Assembly (NCBI RefSeq): GCF_004745945.1
Contig: NZ_SRLE01000008.1
Span: 62,001 to 126,000 of the forward strand
Source: Mangrovimicrobium sediminis
GTDB lineage: Bacteria; Pseudomonadota; Gammaproteobacteria; Pseudomonadales; Halieaceae
Direction: 5' to 3'
DNA length: 64,000 nucleotides
Of the stretch, positions 63,221 through 64,000 are shown piece after piece. The notes below the pieces were generated by a model. It ran no database searches. It had not been told where the DNA came from and worked only from the letters and a program-made list of their open reading frames with translations. The position numbers and the translations under genes are program-made. Position 1 is the stretch's first letter. Every line of letters starts with the position of its first letter.

Positions 63221-63319
63221 GACCGCGCTCGCCCCGCGCTTGAGGCACCGCGGGACTGCGTGTAATGTGAGCGGCCGGAGCGGGCGCTCACGCCCGCCAG
63301 CTGGACGGGAAACAGGTTT

Positions 63320-64000
63320 ATGGCAGCGCAGTCCCTCGCGGGATTCGACACGATCATCATCGGCGCCGGCAGTGCCGGTTGCGTGCTCGCCAACCGCCTG
63401 TCCGCCGACCCTGCCCGCCGCGTTCTGCTGCTCGAGGCCGGCGGCGACGACCGCTGGCACTGGTTCCACATCCCGGTCGGCTACCTGTTTGCCATGGGCG
63501 ACCCGCGCGCCGACTGGTGCTATGAACTGGAACCCCAGGACGGGCTCAACGGCCGCGTCCTGCCCTACCCCCGCGGCAAGGTGCTCGGCGGCTGCAGCGC
63601 GATCAACGGCATGATCTACATGCGCGGCCAGGCCGGCGACTACGACAGCTGGAACCTGCCGGGCTGGTCCTGGGATGAGGTCCTGCCGCGCTTCATCCGC
63701 TCCGAGAGTTTCTACGGCGGCGCCTCGGAATTTCACGGCGATGCCGGCGAGTTGCGCGTCGAACAGCAGCGCCTGCACTGGCCGGTGCTGGACGCCTGGA
63801 AAGAGGCCTGCAACCAGTACGGCATTCCCCCCACCGACGACTTCAACACCGGCGACAACGCCGGTGTCGGCCTGTTCCACGTCAACCAGCGCGGCGGCGT
63901 GCGCTGCTCGGCAAAGCGCGCGTTTCTCGCGCCGGTGATGCAGCGCCCCAACCTGCAGGTGGTAACCGGCGTGCTGGTCGACCGGCTGGTCTGGGACGGG
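63320..64000 (+). CDS. GMC-family oxidoreductase (choline dehydrogenase-like), cut by window end
   Basis: 227 residues are visible and the frame is open at the window end. FAD Rossmann motif TIIIGAGSAGCVLANRLS, then LLLEAGGDD, and the GMC signature PRGKVLGGCSAINGMIYMRG. These match choline/alcohol dehydrogenases of the GMC family. Full length is expected to be about 530 residues, so less than half is present. ATG at 63320. With BCCT transport nearby, choline to betaine conversion is possible but many GMC enzymes use other alcohols. Confidence 0.88.
   Translation, partial: MAAQSLAGFDTIIIGAGSAGCVLANRLSADPARRVLLLEAGGDDRWHWFHIPVGYLFAMGDPRADWCYELEPQDGLNGRVLPYPRGKVLGGCSAINGMIYMRGQAGDYDSWNLPGWSWDEVLPRFIRSESFYGGASEFHGDAGELRVEQQRLHWPVLDAWKEACNQYGIPPTDDFNTGDNAGVGLFHVNQRGGVRCSAKRAFLAPVMQRPNLQVVTGVLVDRLVWDG

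Overview
The window is GC-rich, densely coded DNA on both strands, with no rRNA, tRNA, phage or CRISPR signal seen. The gene set suggests a heterotrophic, probably marine gammaproteobacterium. The supporting genes are two TonB-dependent receptors, an ectoine operon with its own aspartokinase, a BCCT betaine-type transporter, EpmB, a PA3496-family small protein and an NtrC/sigma-54-type nitrate assimilation locus. Placement near Halieaceae/Cellvibrionales is inference only.

Layout. 0-13.4 kb is mixed housekeeping: a PepSY plus cytochrome b561 pair, a 2OG-Fe(II) oxygenase, a PhoX-like protein, a metallophosphoesterase broken by an in-frame TAA, epmB, an acyltransferase, divergent putrescine genes (puuB-like and puuA-like), a six-helix membrane protein built of three repeats, mtnA, a zinc ribbon, a PA3496-family gene, shikimate kinase and gcvT. 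13.4-14.3 kb is non-coding and holds three copies of a long hairpin element: two tandem, one inverted. Their stem arms differ between copies yet stay complementary. 14.4-18.1 kb holds an HNH nuclease, a FAH-family enzyme, a glutamine-amidotransferase-like orphan and an EamA transporter.

18.1-25 kb looks like an envelope nucleotide-scavenging module: exported amidohydrolase (nucleoside/SAH deaminase family), TonB receptor, purine nucleoside permease lipoprotein, and a 5'-nucleotidase preceded by three 11-bp-spaced Pho-box half-sites. 25-39.3 kb is assimilatory nitrate/nitrite reduction: porin-nasT-nasS-nrtA-nrtB-ATPase-nasC-like-nasA on the minus strand and nirBD on the plus strand. Three sigma-54 promoter matches and candidate NasT (ANTAR) leader hairpins are present. 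A globin follows nirD.

40.2-49.4 kb is an accessory catabolic cluster of unknown substrate: class II aldolase, two MFS transporters, TetR with a palindromic operator, TauD-type dioxygenase, aldo/keto reductase and TonB receptor. 49.5-55.6 kb is ectR, ectABC-ask and a sodium/solute symporter, that is, osmoprotection. 55.6-64 kb has a CBS protein, a secreted protein ending in 23 Ser-Asp-Asp repeats, a glycosyltransferase-like protein, a BCCT transporter with a coiled-coil porin, a small conserved protein, a nitroreductase and the start of a GMC oxidoreductase cut by the window end.
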